Position numbers and translations under genes: made by a program
Part shown: one piece after another, positions 1 to 7,577 of the stretch
Layout: each line of letters opens with the position of its first letter
Numbering within the stretch: position 1 is the stretch's first letter
Notes under the pieces: generated by a model
What the model was told of the DNA's origin: nothing
The model's database searches: none
The model's input: the letters and a program-made list of their open reading frames with translations, nothing else
Assembly: GCF_009363795.1 (NCBI RefSeq)
Contig: NZ_CP045420.1
Coordinates: 3,143,001-3,207,000 of the forward strand
DNA from: Palleronia sp. THAF1
Lineage (GTDB): Bacteria > Pseudomonadota > Alphaproteobacteria > Rhodobacterales > Rhodobacteraceae
Length of the DNA: 64,000 nt
Reading direction: 5' to 3'

Positions 1-430
1 CACGGTAGATCTGTTCGGCCAGCATGACGCGGACCAGCATGTGCGGCCAGACCATCTTGCCAAAGCTGATGGACATATCGGCGCGCGCGCGCAGGTCGGG
101 CGCGATCCCATCCGCACCGCCGATGACGAAGGCGATCTCCGGACGTCCCGCGTCGCGGTAGCGCGCGAGCAATTGTGCAAGGTCAGGAGAGGTCAGCGGC
201 TTGCCCCGTTCGTCCAGCGTGACAAGAACGGCCCCGTCGGGGATCGCGCGTGCAAGCGCTTCGGCCTCGGCATCCATGCCGCTGGTCTTCCGGGTCTCGA
301 CCTCTGACTCGGTCAGCGGGCCAAGCGACAACGCGCGCCCGGTCCGGTCGAACCGGGTGACGTAATCGTCGATCAGGGTGCGCTCGGGGCCGGTGCGTAA
401 CCGGCCCACGGCGCATATGCGAACACGCAT
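1..430 (-). CDS. rlmH: RlmH, 23S rRNA (pseudouridine1915-N3)-methyltransferase, 3' end outside window
   Basis: This SPOUT-class methyltransferase adds a methyl group to N3 of pseudouridine 1915 in helix 69 of 23S rRNA, acting on assembled 70S ribosomes. The ATG at 428-430 begins a protein starting MRVRICAVGRL, and the frame stays open to the window edge. About 143 residues are visible of a family length near 155. The SAM-binding knot signature FVIGGADGI is present towards the C-terminal part, as is the conserved SFGKMVWPHML stretch. The start lies directly against the stop codon of rsfS, so the two form the usual rsfS-rlmH pair and are probably co-transcribed. Only the last dozen or so residues are missing. 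Confidence 0.93.
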   Translation of the reverse strand, partial: MRVRICAVGRLRTGPERTLIDDYVTRFDRTGRALSLGPLTESEVETRKTSGMDAEAEALARAIPDGAVLVTLDERGKPLTSPDLAQLLARYRDAGRPEIAFVIGGADGIAPDLRARADMSISFGKMVWPHMLVRVMLAEQIYR

Positions 431-799
431 CTAGAAGCGCGCGGCGGCCTGTTCGGGGCTAAGCCACATCTTTTCAAGCTGGTAGAACTCGCGCACTTCG
501 GGGCGGAACACGTGGACGATCACGTCGCCCGCGTCGATCAGCACCCAGTCGCCGGCATCTTTGCCTTCGACTTTGGACAGAACGCCGTGCTTTTGCTTCA
601 GACGCTCGACCAGCTTGTCGGCGATGGACACGACCTGACGGGTCGAACGGCCGGATGCCACGATCATGTGATCGGCGACCTCTGATTTGCCGCGTAGATC
701 GATCTGCACGACGTCTTCAGCCTTGTCGTCGTCGAGTGAATTGAGGATTTCGGCCAGAAGCGCGTTGCTTTGGGCCATGGTGTCGGTGGTCGCCATCAC
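431..799 (-). CDS. rsfS: RsfS, ribosomal silencing factor (iojap/YbeB family)
   Basis: RsfS binds ribosomal protein uL14 on the large subunit and blocks subunit joining, lowering translation under nutrient stress. The 122-residue protein carries the family core from about residue 12 onward, including DDDKAEDVVQIDLRGKS, DHMIVASGRSTRQV and the GDWVLIDAGDVIVHVF segment, at normal family length. The coordinates begin at a GTG at 797-799; the ATG at 794-796 directly after it is an equally good start. Neither has a strong Shine-Dalgarno sequence. A short leader frame with a perfect one ends across this start (see the entry at 796-858). The stop codon abuts the rlmH start. Confidence 0.93.
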   Translation of the reverse strand: MMATTDTMAQSNALLAEILNSLDDDKAEDVVQIDLRGKSEVADHMIVASGRSTRQVVSIADKLVERLKQKHGVLSKVEGKDAGDWVLIDAGDVIVHVFRPEVREFYQLEKMWLSPEQAAARF

Positions 800-858
800 A
801 GGCGCCGACCGGGGAGCAGGCCCGTCATGGGCTGCGATCTCTGCAAGAGACAGGACAT
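796..858 (-). other. Possible short leader frame coupled to rsfS
   Basis: On the minus strand the perfect ribosome binding site AAGGAGG is followed four bases later by an ATG (856-858) that opens a frame of only 20 codons. Its TGA stop overlaps the rsfS ATG in a TGATG arrangement. The rsfS start itself has no good ribosome binding site, so the leader could deliver ribosomes to rsfS by translational coupling. This is inference from arrangement only, and the peptide resembles nothing I know. An upstream frameshift or an unrecognised non-ATG rsfS start would give the same picture. Confidence 0.22.
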
Positions 859-1060
859 TGTCCTCCTTGTGCGTCGCGCCGCAAAGCCCCGGCGCAGGGT
901 ATCATCAGACTAACCGCTTGCGCGTCCGCTGCCAACAGATGTGCGACATCCCGTCACGTCGGGCGGTCGTGACACATTTGATGTGGCCATGAAGAGACAT
1001 TCGCGGCCCGCGTGCACGGGGTGCATGTGGATCGGCGGTCAGACGCCTATATCAATGTGC

Positions 1061-2032
1061 ATGAGCGAAATTGCGACAGATCAAGATGCCGCCACCGCGC
1101 GTCCCGCGAAGTCCACGTTGCGCCGATCCGGTGTGACGTGGCGCACGTGGTGGCAGGCGGGCAAGGCCGTTTTCCTCGACCTGAATGACAGCAACATCGG
1201 GCTGATCTCTGCCGGAATCGCGTTCTACGGCATGTTGGCGATCTTCCCTACCTTGGCTGCGATCATCGCGATCTGGGGCTTCTTTGCTGATCCAGCAGCG
1301 GTCTACGAGCAATTGAACACCATCCGGTCTCTGGTTCCCGCGGATGCCTACGTCATCTTGGACCAACAACTGACGTCTCTTGTCACCGCCAATTCGTCTA
1401 CGGTCGGCTGGACCACTCTGATCTCGCTTAGCTTCGCGCTATGGTCGTCGCGGGCGGGTGTCGCGGCTTTGATCCGGGGTCTCAACGCCATCTACCGCGA
1501 GAAGAACCGCGTCGGCGTCCGCCAGCTTGCGGCCGCGTTCGGCGTGACGTTCCTGCTTATCGGCGTCGCGCTGGTGGCGTTGCTGTCGGTCGTCATCCTG
1601 CCAATCGTGCTGGCGGTTCTGCCGCTTGGCCCGATCACCACGCTGATGATCGCAAGTGTCCGCTGGGTCGTGGCGCTGGGTGTGCTGATCATAGGGATCG
1701 GTGTGCTGTATCGCTATGGACCGAACCGCCGCAAAGCGCGTGTTGCTTGGCTGACGCCCGGTGCGTTGGTCGCCGTTGTGATCTGGGGCGCTATTTCCTA
1801 CGGCTTCAGCTACTACCTGACCAATTTCGGCAACTATAACGAAGTCTACGGTGCGTTAGGTGCCGTGATCGCGTTGCTGATGTGGTTCTACCTGTCGTCG
1901 TTCTCGATCTTGCTGGGGGCGTCGCTGAACGCGGAACTCGAACGGCGGGTGCGCGTCGACACCACAGTTGGTGATGAAAGACCCATGGGCCAGCGCCGCG
2001 CGTCCGCTGCGGACACCTACATTTCCGACTAG
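1061..2032 (+). CDS. YihY/BrkB-family inner membrane protein
   Basis: This is a polytopic inner membrane protein of the YihY/UPF0761 family, which used to be labelled ribonuclease BN by mistake; its molecular function is not settled. From the ATG at 1061 (MSEIATDQDAA) it has 323 residues. A short basic cytoplasmic N-terminus is followed by the family signature around NIGLISAGIAFYGMLAIFP and about six hydrophobic segments, with the conserved NFGNYNEVYGALGAVIALL stretch near the C-terminus. Earlier in-frame ATGs exist, but they lie in a non-hydrophobic, low-quality stretch and were not chosen. It is transcribed away from rsfS and ends seven bases before the convergent Crp/Fnr gene. Confidence 0.88.
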   Translation: MSEIATDQDAATARPAKSTLRRSGVTWRTWWQAGKAVFLDLNDSNIGLISAGIAFYGMLAIFPTLAAIIAIWGFFADPAAVYEQLNTIRSLVPADAYVILDQQLTSLVTANSSTVGWTTLISLSFALWSSRAGVAALIRGLNAIYREKNRVGVRQLAAAFGVTFLLIGVALVALLSVVILPIVLAVLPLGPITTLMIASVRWVVALGVLIIGIGVLYRYGPNRRKARVAWLTPGALVAVVIWGAISYGFSYYLTNFGNYNEVYGALGAVIALLMWFYLSSFSILLGASLNAELERRVRVDTTVGDERPMGQRRASAADTYISD

Positions 2033-2038
2033 GGGGGA

Positions 2039-2770
2039 TTACATAAGCGGGCGGTGCCGCTTGAAGTCTTCGATGCTGACGACTGCCAGCTTTTCCAACG
2101 CAGGCACATCATGCAGCGCCAGCCGGTTGCTGCTCCACGACAGAAGGCCGCGCTCGCGCAGCTTGGCGAGGGTCTTGTTCGTATGCACTAAGGACAGCCC
2201 AAGCGTGTCCGCCAGATCCTGCTGACGGAACGGAAACAGCAGTTCGCCGTCCTGCAACAAATCAAGCTGAATCGCACGCATCCAGATATTCAGCAGGCCC
2301 CAAGCGATCCTCTCGATGGCCGAGCGCTGCCCAATACTCGTTAGCGCTTCGCCAAGGAAATGTTCCTCCGTCGCGCCGAGCCAGGTGATGTCGTATGCGC
2401 GCGACGGGTGGTTCTGGAAGATCGAGAACAATTCCGCACGCTCGAAGACGCAGAGCGTCATGTCGGTAACAGCTTCGACGCTATGCCCCATCTCGTCGGC
2501 CACGGCCGCTTGCAAACCGATGAAGTCGCCCGGCATGACGAAGTTGATGATCTGGCGACGGCCATCGTCCAGCGTCTTGAACCGGATCGCCAGACCTTCG
2601 AGCACGGTAAACATCTGCGCAGATCGCGCGTTTTCCATGAGGATTGGCGTTCCCGGTCCGATGGATAGCTCGTCGCGCTTGAAGGACTCCATGAAGGACA
2701 GTTCGTCCTCGGACATCTCATCAAAGATTTCCAGCTGCCGGAGAGGGCAGTTGCGACACTTGGTCGACAT
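2039..2770 (-). CDS. Crp/Fnr-family transcriptional regulator with N-terminal CxxC
   Basis: A 243-residue DNA-binding regulator. A cNMP/effector-type beta-barrel (roughly residues 15-130, with GTPILMENARS and INFVMPGDFIGLQ) is followed by the long dimer helix and a Crp-type winged helix (about 150-230; RQQDLADTLGLSLVHTNKTL). The N-terminus has CRNC (Cys5 and Cys8). A third cysteine (TLCVFE, around residue 107) sits roughly where FNR places its central ligand, but the usual cluster of three N-terminal FNR cysteines is missing. An oxygen-sensing FNR-type [4Fe-4S] cluster therefore cannot be assumed. The gene stands alone, convergent with the YihY gene. No FNR box (TTGAT-N4-ATCAA) was seen in the 180 bases upstream. 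Confidence 0.85.
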   Translation of the reverse strand: MSTKCRNCPLRQLEIFDEMSEDELSFMESFKRDELSIGPGTPILMENARSAQMFTVLEGLAIRFKTLDDGRRQIINFVMPGDFIGLQAAVADEMGHSVEAVTDMTLCVFERAELFSIFQNHPSRAYDITWLGATEEHFLGEALTSIGQRSAIERIAWGLLNIWMRAIQLDLLQDGELLFPFRQQDLADTLGLSLVHTNKTLAKLRERGLLSWSSNRLALHDVPALEKLAVVSIEDFKRHRPLM

Positions 2771-2951
2771 TTGTTGACCCTCCCCCTTATGCGCCGGGTC
2801 GGCGCACCGTGAACGAACATGCGTCGCCCATGGTCACGGGACCACAATGCAGGCGACGCTTTTGTTATTGTTCATAGAAACAGTGTTATGGGCTGGGAAG
2901 GCAAGAGGAATCTGCGCTCCTGCCCGTCCCACGGCGGGAAGGAGACTGTGC

Positions 2952-3314
2952 TTAGTCCTTACGCCGCACGGCGCGACCGGCGGCAATTCCCATGATCAGC
3001 GCGTTGACGAGCGACGCTGCGCTTAACGCAGGCTGGTTCATCGGGTTCTGAAGCTGCGCCGCAGCCTCTTTGGACACCACGCGTGGAGGCCGCTTCGCCC
3101 ATAGCAGCGCGAAGAAGCCAAGCACGATGAAGATGCCCGCAGCGCCCAAAGCTGTCGGAAGTGCGCCGTACTGCTCTTCAAAGTAGATCCAAGCAGCGAC
3201 GGACAGGAAAACCAACCCGATCACGCACAGAACGCCACCGATCGCACCCCATTTGGTGCGATGGGCGACGGCTTTTGCAGAATAGCGGAAGGCGGCGAGT
3301 TGCGGTCCGAACAT
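2952..3314 (-). CDS. Small membrane protein, phage-holin-like (YqjE type)
   Basis: The 120-residue protein has two clear membrane segments at about residues 28-48 (GGVLCVIGLVFLSVAAWIYF) and 57-76, then a basic cytoplasmic stretch. A weak third hydrophobic segment near the C-terminus ends in AVRRKD. This is the layout of the 'phage holin family / Phage_holin_3_6' proteins that bacteria encode next to YqjD/ElaB-like (DUF883) proteins. It starts three bases after the stop of the DUF883 gene and should be co-transcribed with it, so it probably inherits the stress-type promoter at 3672-3696. There is no phage context, so a lysis role is unlikely. Confidence 0.72.
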   Translation of the reverse strand: MFGPQLAAFRYSAKAVAHRTKWGAIGGVLCVIGLVFLSVAAWIYFEEQYGALPTALGAAGIFIVLGFFALLWAKRPPRVVSKEAAAQLQNPMNQPALSAASLVNALIMGIAAGRAVRRKD

Positions 3315-3317
3315 GGA

Positions 3318-3632
3318 TCAGCGACGCGACAACATGCCGATCAGCAGGCCGATGCCTGCCGCGATGCCCAACGCCTGCGCCGGATTCTCACGTACGTAGC
3401 TTTCTACATCGTCATACTTCGCCTGCGCTTCGCTACGCAATTCGTCGGCACGACGGCGGGCTTCAGCCTGTGCTTCACGACCCTTCGTGCGGCCGTAGTC
3501 GCCGAGCGACTCGGTCAGTTTCGAAATATCCGACTTCAGCATCTCGACCTGGCGTTGCAGGTCCTCGGTGCTTGTGTTCCCAGCGCCGGTCTGTGCGGCG
3601 TGCGGAACGTTAGTGTCTACTGCTTTGACCAT
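3318..3632 (-). CDS. DUF883 / YqjD-ElaB-like membrane-anchored protein
   Basis: The 104-residue protein starts at the ATG of MVKAVDTNV, preceded by a perfect AAGGAGG. A coiled-coil, charge-rich region (about residues 20-75, rich in K, E, R and A) leads into a C-terminal glycine-rich membrane helix (ALGIAAGIGLLIGMLSRR). This is the signature of DUF883 proteins such as YqjD and ElaB of E. coli. Those are tail-anchored inner-membrane proteins that bind ribosomes in stationary phase. A GGAAC-N17-ATT motif lies 40 bases upstream, which fits control by the general stress sigma factor encoded six kilobases away. An earlier in-frame ATG (3728) would cross that promoter and was rejected. Confidence 0.82.
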   Translation of the reverse strand: MVKAVDTNVPHAAQTGAGNTSTEDLQRQVEMLKSDISKLTESLGDYGRTKGREAQAEARRRADELRSEAQAKYDDVESYVRENPAQALGIAAGIGLLIGMLSRR

Positions 3633-3671
3633 GGTTTGGTCCTCCTTGCGAGCGCATGAATTCGAAGGATC

Positions 3672-3696
3672 AATGCAAGCTGCGACGGTTTGTTCC
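3672..3696 (-). promoter_or_regulatory. Candidate EcfG-type promoter for the DUF883 gene
   Basis: On the minus strand GGAAC (3696-3692) is followed by 17 bases and ATT (3674-3672), equal to GGAAC-N18-TT. This matches the alphaproteobacterial general-stress promoter form reported for RpoE2/EcfG. The distance of 40 bases to the start codon leaves a short normal leader. It faces a mirror copy for the PRC-barrel gene. Confidence 0.55.
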
Positions 3697-3704
3697 AGTC
3701 GGTT

Positions 3705-3729
3705 GGAACCGCGTGCGCAGCGGACCATT
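3705..3729 (+). promoter_or_regulatory. Candidate EcfG-type promoter for the PRC-barrel gene
   Basis: GGAAC (3705-3709), a 17-base spacer and ATT (3727-3729) lie 24 bases upstream of the ATG at 3754. The spacing equals that of the divergent site at 3672-3696 and of the phyR/nepR promoters. The -10 element is ATT rather than GTT, so it is weaker evidence than the phyR sites. Confidence 0.5.
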
Positions 3730-3753
3730 GGTTCTCAAAGGGGGACGCACACA

Positions 3754-4362
3754 ATGACCAGACGATTAAGCGATCTTTTGAACCTGACGGCGACGACTGG
3801 CGATTCCAAATTGCCCGTCCGCGCTGTCTTCCATGACAGGCAGACATTGGAATTACGGCAAGTCGCAGTTGATGCCGGATCATGGCTGTCGCGGCACGAG
3901 GTGCTGGTGGCCATCGACCGTTTCGATGCGCCGGGCGACGAGACATGGCCGCTGCGCATCTCAGAGGATGATCTGAAGAATGCGCCTGAATGGGAGCATA
4001 CGGATAGCGCGATAGGCTTGCCGCCTTTGGTCACGGGGCCGTTCGGCTACACATTCTCGCCGATGATGATGGCGGCAGGGATGGCCACTTCAACCGAGCG
4101 CGCGATGCCGGGCGTGCCAGAAAATCAGCAAGACATCGTTGGACAAGATGAACATGGCCGTCTGGCAGGGCTGGAACGGTCCAGCGATCTGGTCGGGCCG
4201 GATGCGTTCGGGCCGAATGGCCGGATCGGGGAGGTGACTGATCTGCTGCTAAGCGATGATCTACAGATCGTGGCGCTGATCGTTGGCAAGGATGATCCGG
4301 TTGAGATGCGTATCGACCGTGCGCGTCACCGGGCCGATCAGGGGTATTTCGTCTTCGACTGA
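3754..4362 (+). CDS. PRC-barrel domain protein
   Basis: A 202-residue soluble protein. The N-terminal third (to about residue 90) and the region around residues 140-200 resemble PRC-barrel units; the second contains GRIGEVTDLLLSDDLQIVALIV. PRC-barrels are small beta-barrels known from the photosynthetic reaction centre H subunit and the ribosome maturation factor RimM, and are common in stress-induced alphaproteobacterial proteins. The start at 3754 follows an A/G-rich ribosome binding site (AAAGGGGGA). The EcfG-like motif 24 bases upstream suggests general stress control. It ends four bases before the convergent amidotransferase gene. The specific function is unknown, and a photosynthetic role cannot be claimed from the domain alone. 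Confidence 0.75.
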   Translation: MTRRLSDLLNLTATTGDSKLPVRAVFHDRQTLELRQVAVDAGSWLSRHEVLVAIDRFDAPGDETWPLRISEDDLKNAPEWEHTDSAIGLPPLVTGPFGYTFSPMMMAAGMATSTERAMPGVPENQQDIVGQDEHGRLAGLERSSDLVGPDAFGPNGRIGEVTDLLLSDDLQIVALIVGKDDPVEMRIDRARHRADQGYFVFD

Positions 4363-4366
4363 CGCT

Positions 4367-5080
4367 TCAGGCTGGCGCGCCTTCGTCCACCTGCGGCAAT
4401 TGTGCCGTCTGCTCGGCAGAGGCGCGCGCCGCGGAAACCAGCGCCCGGAAAATCGCGCGCTGGCGGCGGGCATAGAACAGGTGTTCGGGATGCCACTGCA
4501 CGCCAAGCGCGAAAGGTTCCTCCGTCCGCTCAATGGCTTGGATCATGCCGCCGGTGTCGCGTGCGGCCACGCGCAAACCCCGTCCCAGCGTTGATACGGC
4601 TTGGCTGTGCAGCGCGTTCACCTTCATCGGCACGGTGTCGGTATGGGCGGCCAGTCGCGTGTCCGGCACAATCTCGACCACCTTCTTCGGCAGGATCGTC
4701 CAGACCCGTTCTGACTTGTCGTAGGTGCCATAGGCGTCCTGATCCAACCGCCCGCCCAGCGCGATGTTCAGCATCTGAGAGCCGCGACAAATGCCGAGAA
4801 CCGGCTTGCCCTGCTGCATCGCTTCTTCGACCAGACAGGTCTCCATCTTGTCTCGCGCGGGATCAAGCCGGGACGAGGTAATGATCTGTCCGCCGTAAAG
4901 GTCCGGGGAAATATCGTCGCCACCGCCGATGATGATGCCATCCACGCCCGACACATCGGACGGTTGCCCTGCAACCCAGCGCACAGCGCGGCCCCCGGCC
5001 AGCCAGACGTTGAACGCCACAAGCGGAAAGATGCGCCAGCCTGAGCGGGCGGATGTGGTCACGCCGATGACAGGCTTCAT
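4367..5080 (-). CDS. Class I glutamine amidotransferase-like protein (gamma-glutamyl-GABA hydrolase/peptidase C26 type)
   Basis: A 237-residue member of the PuuD/peptidase C26 branch of class I glutamine amidotransferases, which hydrolyse gamma-glutamyl amide bonds. The nucleophile cysteine lies in LGICRGSQMLN (near residue 100) and the His-Glu pair in GVQWHPEHL near the C-terminus, so the catalytic triad is complete. The start MKPVIGVTTS at 5080 overlaps the amidoligase stop in an ATGA, so the two are translationally coupled. Family knowledge: Amidoligase_2 genes are repeatedly found beside such hydrolases, which are thought to trim or release gamma-glutamyl-type products made by the ligase. 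It is the last gene of the nepR-ecfG transcription unit. Substrate unknown. Confidence 0.85.
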   Translation of the reverse strand: MKPVIGVTTSARSGWRIFPLVAFNVWLAGGRAVRWVAGQPSDVSGVDGIIIGGGDDISPDLYGGQIITSSRLDPARDKMETCLVEEAMQQGKPVLGICRGSQMLNIALGGRLDQDAYGTYDKSERVWTILPKKVVEIVPDTRLAAHTDTVPMKVNALHSQAVSTLGRGLRVAARDTGGMIQAIERTEEPFALGVQWHPEHLFYARRQRAIFRALVSAARASAEQTAQLPQVDEGAPA

Positions 5081-6036
5081 GGAAGCGTCACCGCGTCGTC
5101 CAGAATTTCGGCGGAAGTGGCGGCCCAGCGACCGGGGATCGGAACAAGACGATCGCGATAGGCACGCCAGCATTGCTTGAGGTCGTCAAGCAAGTCGCTG
5201 TCCGCCGCGACGCCTTCGACGGCGCACCAGCGGTTCCATTCCAACGCGACGGACCAGTCGTCTTCGTCCAACCGGCAATCGGGCAGGCGGTAGTGCCACG
5301 CGGGGCGGCCCGATTTGTGTTCCATCTGCGGGACGGCTGCGACCACCGCGCCTTCGTCCAGATGTTTCAGGATCGGCAAGGCATCCAGCGCGTGATTTCG
5401 GCTGGGAGCGGTTTCCAGATAGGCCGACTTGATCCTTTCCAGCGTCCAGTCCGTTTCCGGGTCGCACAGGCGGTCCAGAAGCTCGGTCGGATAGGTGTCC
5501 ACGAAGGGCAGCAGGCGGCGCGAAGCGTCGATGCCCATTCGGGCACGCAACCAATCCTCGGTCAGGGCGAAGGCTGTCAGCATGGGCAGGATATCGTCCA
5601 CCTGTGTGCCGGGCAGGGCCACGTTCAGATGCACGCCGAAGCCCAGAAGGATGCCGTCGCGCGTGCCGTATGCGCCGTTTTGCACCAGCACGTCGCATAG
5701 GGCATCCACCCGCGCGATCTGGCTGGGCAGGATCGGTTCCGTCACGAACTCCACCGGGATGACAGAGCGGCCCAGATCAAGGCCGCGCCGGGCCATCTGG
5801 CTATCCACAGTGTCGCGCAAAGCGGTATCCAGCAGGACCTCGACAGACCCGATCTCTGTGTCGTCGATCCGACGTTCGTAATCGGCGGTCTTCGTGACCG
5901 TGCCACCCAAAGTTTCGGCGATGATCCGCGCTACCGCGTCCTCATCCAGGCCGCCGCATTCGATCTCTATACCAACGCGGCGGGGCGTGCCGTCGTGCAG
6001 GTTCGGCACGGGTAGATCGGCAATTTCTGGCATCAA
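5077..6036 (-). CDS. Amidoligase_2 family COOH-NH2 ligase
   Basis: The 319-residue protein has the hallmarks of the Amidoligase_2 family (glutamine-synthetase fold, ATP-dependent carboxylate-amine ligases): an N-terminal RRVGIEIECGGL strand, the IGSVEVLLDT stretch and a GFGVHLNVAL segment carrying the histidine/asparagine of the active site. Such enzymes are predicted to join amino acids or peptides through amide bonds. The gene overlaps its upstream neighbour (phospholipase D-like) and its downstream neighbour (amidotransferase) by four bases each, so all three are made together. The position behind nepR-ecfG and a histidine kinase suggests that the product, possibly a modified peptide or envelope component, belongs to the general stress response. 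No substrate can be named from sequence. Confidence 0.83.
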   Translation of the reverse strand: MMPEIADLPVPNLHDGTPRRVGIEIECGGLDEDAVARIIAETLGGTVTKTADYERRIDDTEIGSVEVLLDTALRDTVDSQMARRGLDLGRSVIPVEFVTEPILPSQIARVDALCDVLVQNGAYGTRDGILLGFGVHLNVALPGTQVDDILPMLTAFALTEDWLRARMGIDASRRLLPFVDTYPTELLDRLCDPETDWTLERIKSAYLETAPSRNHALDALPILKHLDEGAVVAAVPQMEHKSGRPAWHYRLPDCRLDEDDWSVALEWNRWCAVEGVAADSDLLDDLKQCWRAYRDRLVPIPGRWAATSAEILDDAVTLP

Positions 6037-7577
6037 ACAAGCTCCGGCGGTGCGCCCGGAATGTTCATCCCGAACTCTCGTGCGACCCGCACGTCATAAG
6101 GCAGCAGGAAGCTGTCGCGGTTGTCGGGTTGGCGCATGGCGTCCAGTTCGGCCTGCTTGCGCACCTGCGGCACCAAGGGTGCCGAGGGGTCAAAGCCGGC
6201 GTCGCACATCCAGTGGGTCAGCGAGCGATTGAGCGAGTCCTGTGCGAAATCGGGATCATCCAGTAGCAAACCGGCTTCGGTATCCCAGTGCAGCGAGCGG
6301 CTGTTCAAGTTGGCAGAGCTGACGAGGATCGAACGACGGTCGAAAATCGACACTTTGGCATGAACGTAGATCAGCGGTGCGCCCAGCAGGCTGGAACGGT
6401 CTTCGGTTTTCGCAAGCCCGATGGACGCGGCGCGGCGTTGAGCGGGGCTGGTGAAATAGCAGCGATCCCCGAAAGCGTCCTGCATCTCTTCGATGCATTC
6501 GGCTTGCAGAAACTCGCCGAATTTCACGTCGATTTTCTTGCGGTTCTCGAAGGCGACATCCTCTGGCGCGCCAGGCAGGATCACCAGCAACTCAAGATCA
6601 TCGACCTCACGACCCCGGTCGCTGATGGCGCGGGCAAGCTCACGATCGCGGAAGAACTGTGTTTCGAAATAGATTGAGGATTTCGCCTGCCCGATTTGCT
6701 CTAGTGTGCGATCCTTGATCGAGTTGCGCAACACCTCTGGAGCCATCGAAATGATGTTGTTGCGGTGCTTGGACAGGGTCGTGCAGAAGCCGTGCGCTTC
6801 CTCGGGCGGTTCTGCTTTCCCATCGACGGCATCGAGCATTGCATCCAGGTGCGCCTCGGCCACCGCTGCGGCGGGGCCAGACACCCACATCTGCACATCG
6901 TGCCACGTTTCCTCGGCGGCACGGCGGTGGACGGGCGAGTCGTAGCGGCGGGGGTTCAGGTCCAGCCCGCCGATATAAAGATGCTGGCTGTCGAACACCG
7001 CAAGTTTCTGATGGTGAGACACGGGATGCAGAGGGGGCGGCTGCATATTGTAGGTCTCTGCCTCGCCGTCATCGTTCAGGCGTAGCCAGGGGTGCGTGCC
7101 GGGCAGGTCCTCATAGGACTGCTTTCGCTCCTCCGGGTCCTGCTTGTTCAGGTAATCGCGCACATCGCCAAGCTCTGACCAGACGCGGGGCCAAAGGGCG
7201 GCACGCGCCACCGGGCCGGCTTGCGCCGGGTGCATCGCGGGGGTGACGTTCAGCAACGTCTCATCATCCAAGCGGTCACGGATCGCATCGAAATGGCGCA
7301 TGGTGGCCCACGTCAGCTGATGCATGTCCGGCGCAACGATGGGATCAAAATCAGACAGGATCAGATCGAAGCGCACGCCCTTGTTGATGACGTGGACCAG
7401 CAGATCGGCCCACGTTTCGCCCACGGCGCAGCCCTCTTCCGAGCGTAACTTCGTTTCGGGATCGAACACGCGAAATCCCGCAGCGACGCGTCGCTCTGCC
7501 GCCAGCATGGCGCGCTCGAACGCGGGCCACGCCTCTTCGGCGGTGATCAGTAGTTGAGGCTTTTCACTGGCTGTCAT
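6033..7577 (-). CDS. Phospholipase D-like protein with two HKD motifs
   Basis: A 514-residue phospholipase D superfamily protein. Both catalytic HxKxxxxD motifs are intact: HQKLAVFD (His189, Lys191, Asp196) followed by GGLDLNPRRYD, and HAKVSIFD (His406, Lys408, Asp413) followed by SSANLNSRSL. Family members cleave or transfer phosphatidyl groups (phospholipase D, cardiolipin synthase) by a phospho-histidine intermediate. There is no signal peptide or membrane segment, so it probably works at the cytoplasmic face of the membrane. Four-base ATGA overlaps link it to the histidine kinase upstream and the amidoligase downstream. A membrane lipid remodelling role under stress fits the context but is inference. 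Confidence 0.87.
   Translation of the reverse strand: MTASEKPQLLITAEEAWPAFERAMLAAERRVAAGFRVFDPETKLRSEEGCAVGETWADLLVHVINKGVRFDLILSDFDPIVAPDMHQLTWATMRHFDAIRDRLDDETLLNVTPAMHPAQAGPVARAALWPRVWSELGDVRDYLNKQDPEERKQSYEDLPGTHPWLRLNDDGEAETYNMQPPPLHPVSHHQKLAVFDSQHLYIGGLDLNPRRYDSPVHRRAAEETWHDVQMWVSGPAAAVAEAHLDAMLDAVDGKAEPPEEAHGFCTTLSKHRNNIISMAPEVLRNSIKDRTLEQIGQAKSSIYFETQFFRDRELARAISDRGREVDDLELLVILPGAPEDVAFENRKKIDVKFGEFLQAECIEEMQDAFGDRCYFTSPAQRRAASIGLAKTEDRSSLLGAPLIYVHAKVSIFDRRSILVSSANLNSRSLHWDTEAGLLLDDPDFAQDSLNRSLTHWMCDAGFDPSAPLVPQVRKQAELDAMRQPDNRDSFLLPYDVRVAREFGMNIPGAPPELV

Noticed and set aside
2771-2951. FNR or Crp site in the upstream region of the Crp/Fnr gene
   Set aside because: No TTGAT-N4-ATCAA or TGTGA-N6-TCACA seen; only A/T-rich stretches around 2860-2890.
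2952-3314. Holin-like protein as a sign of a prophage
   Set aside because: There are no other phage genes, and YqjD/YqjE-type pairs of this kind are ordinary chromosomal stress proteins.
3754-4362. PRC-barrel protein as photosynthetic reaction centre H subunit (PuhA)
   Set aside because: It lacks the N-terminal membrane helix and PuhA sequence features and is not beside the puh genes. A stress-type PRC protein fits the context better.
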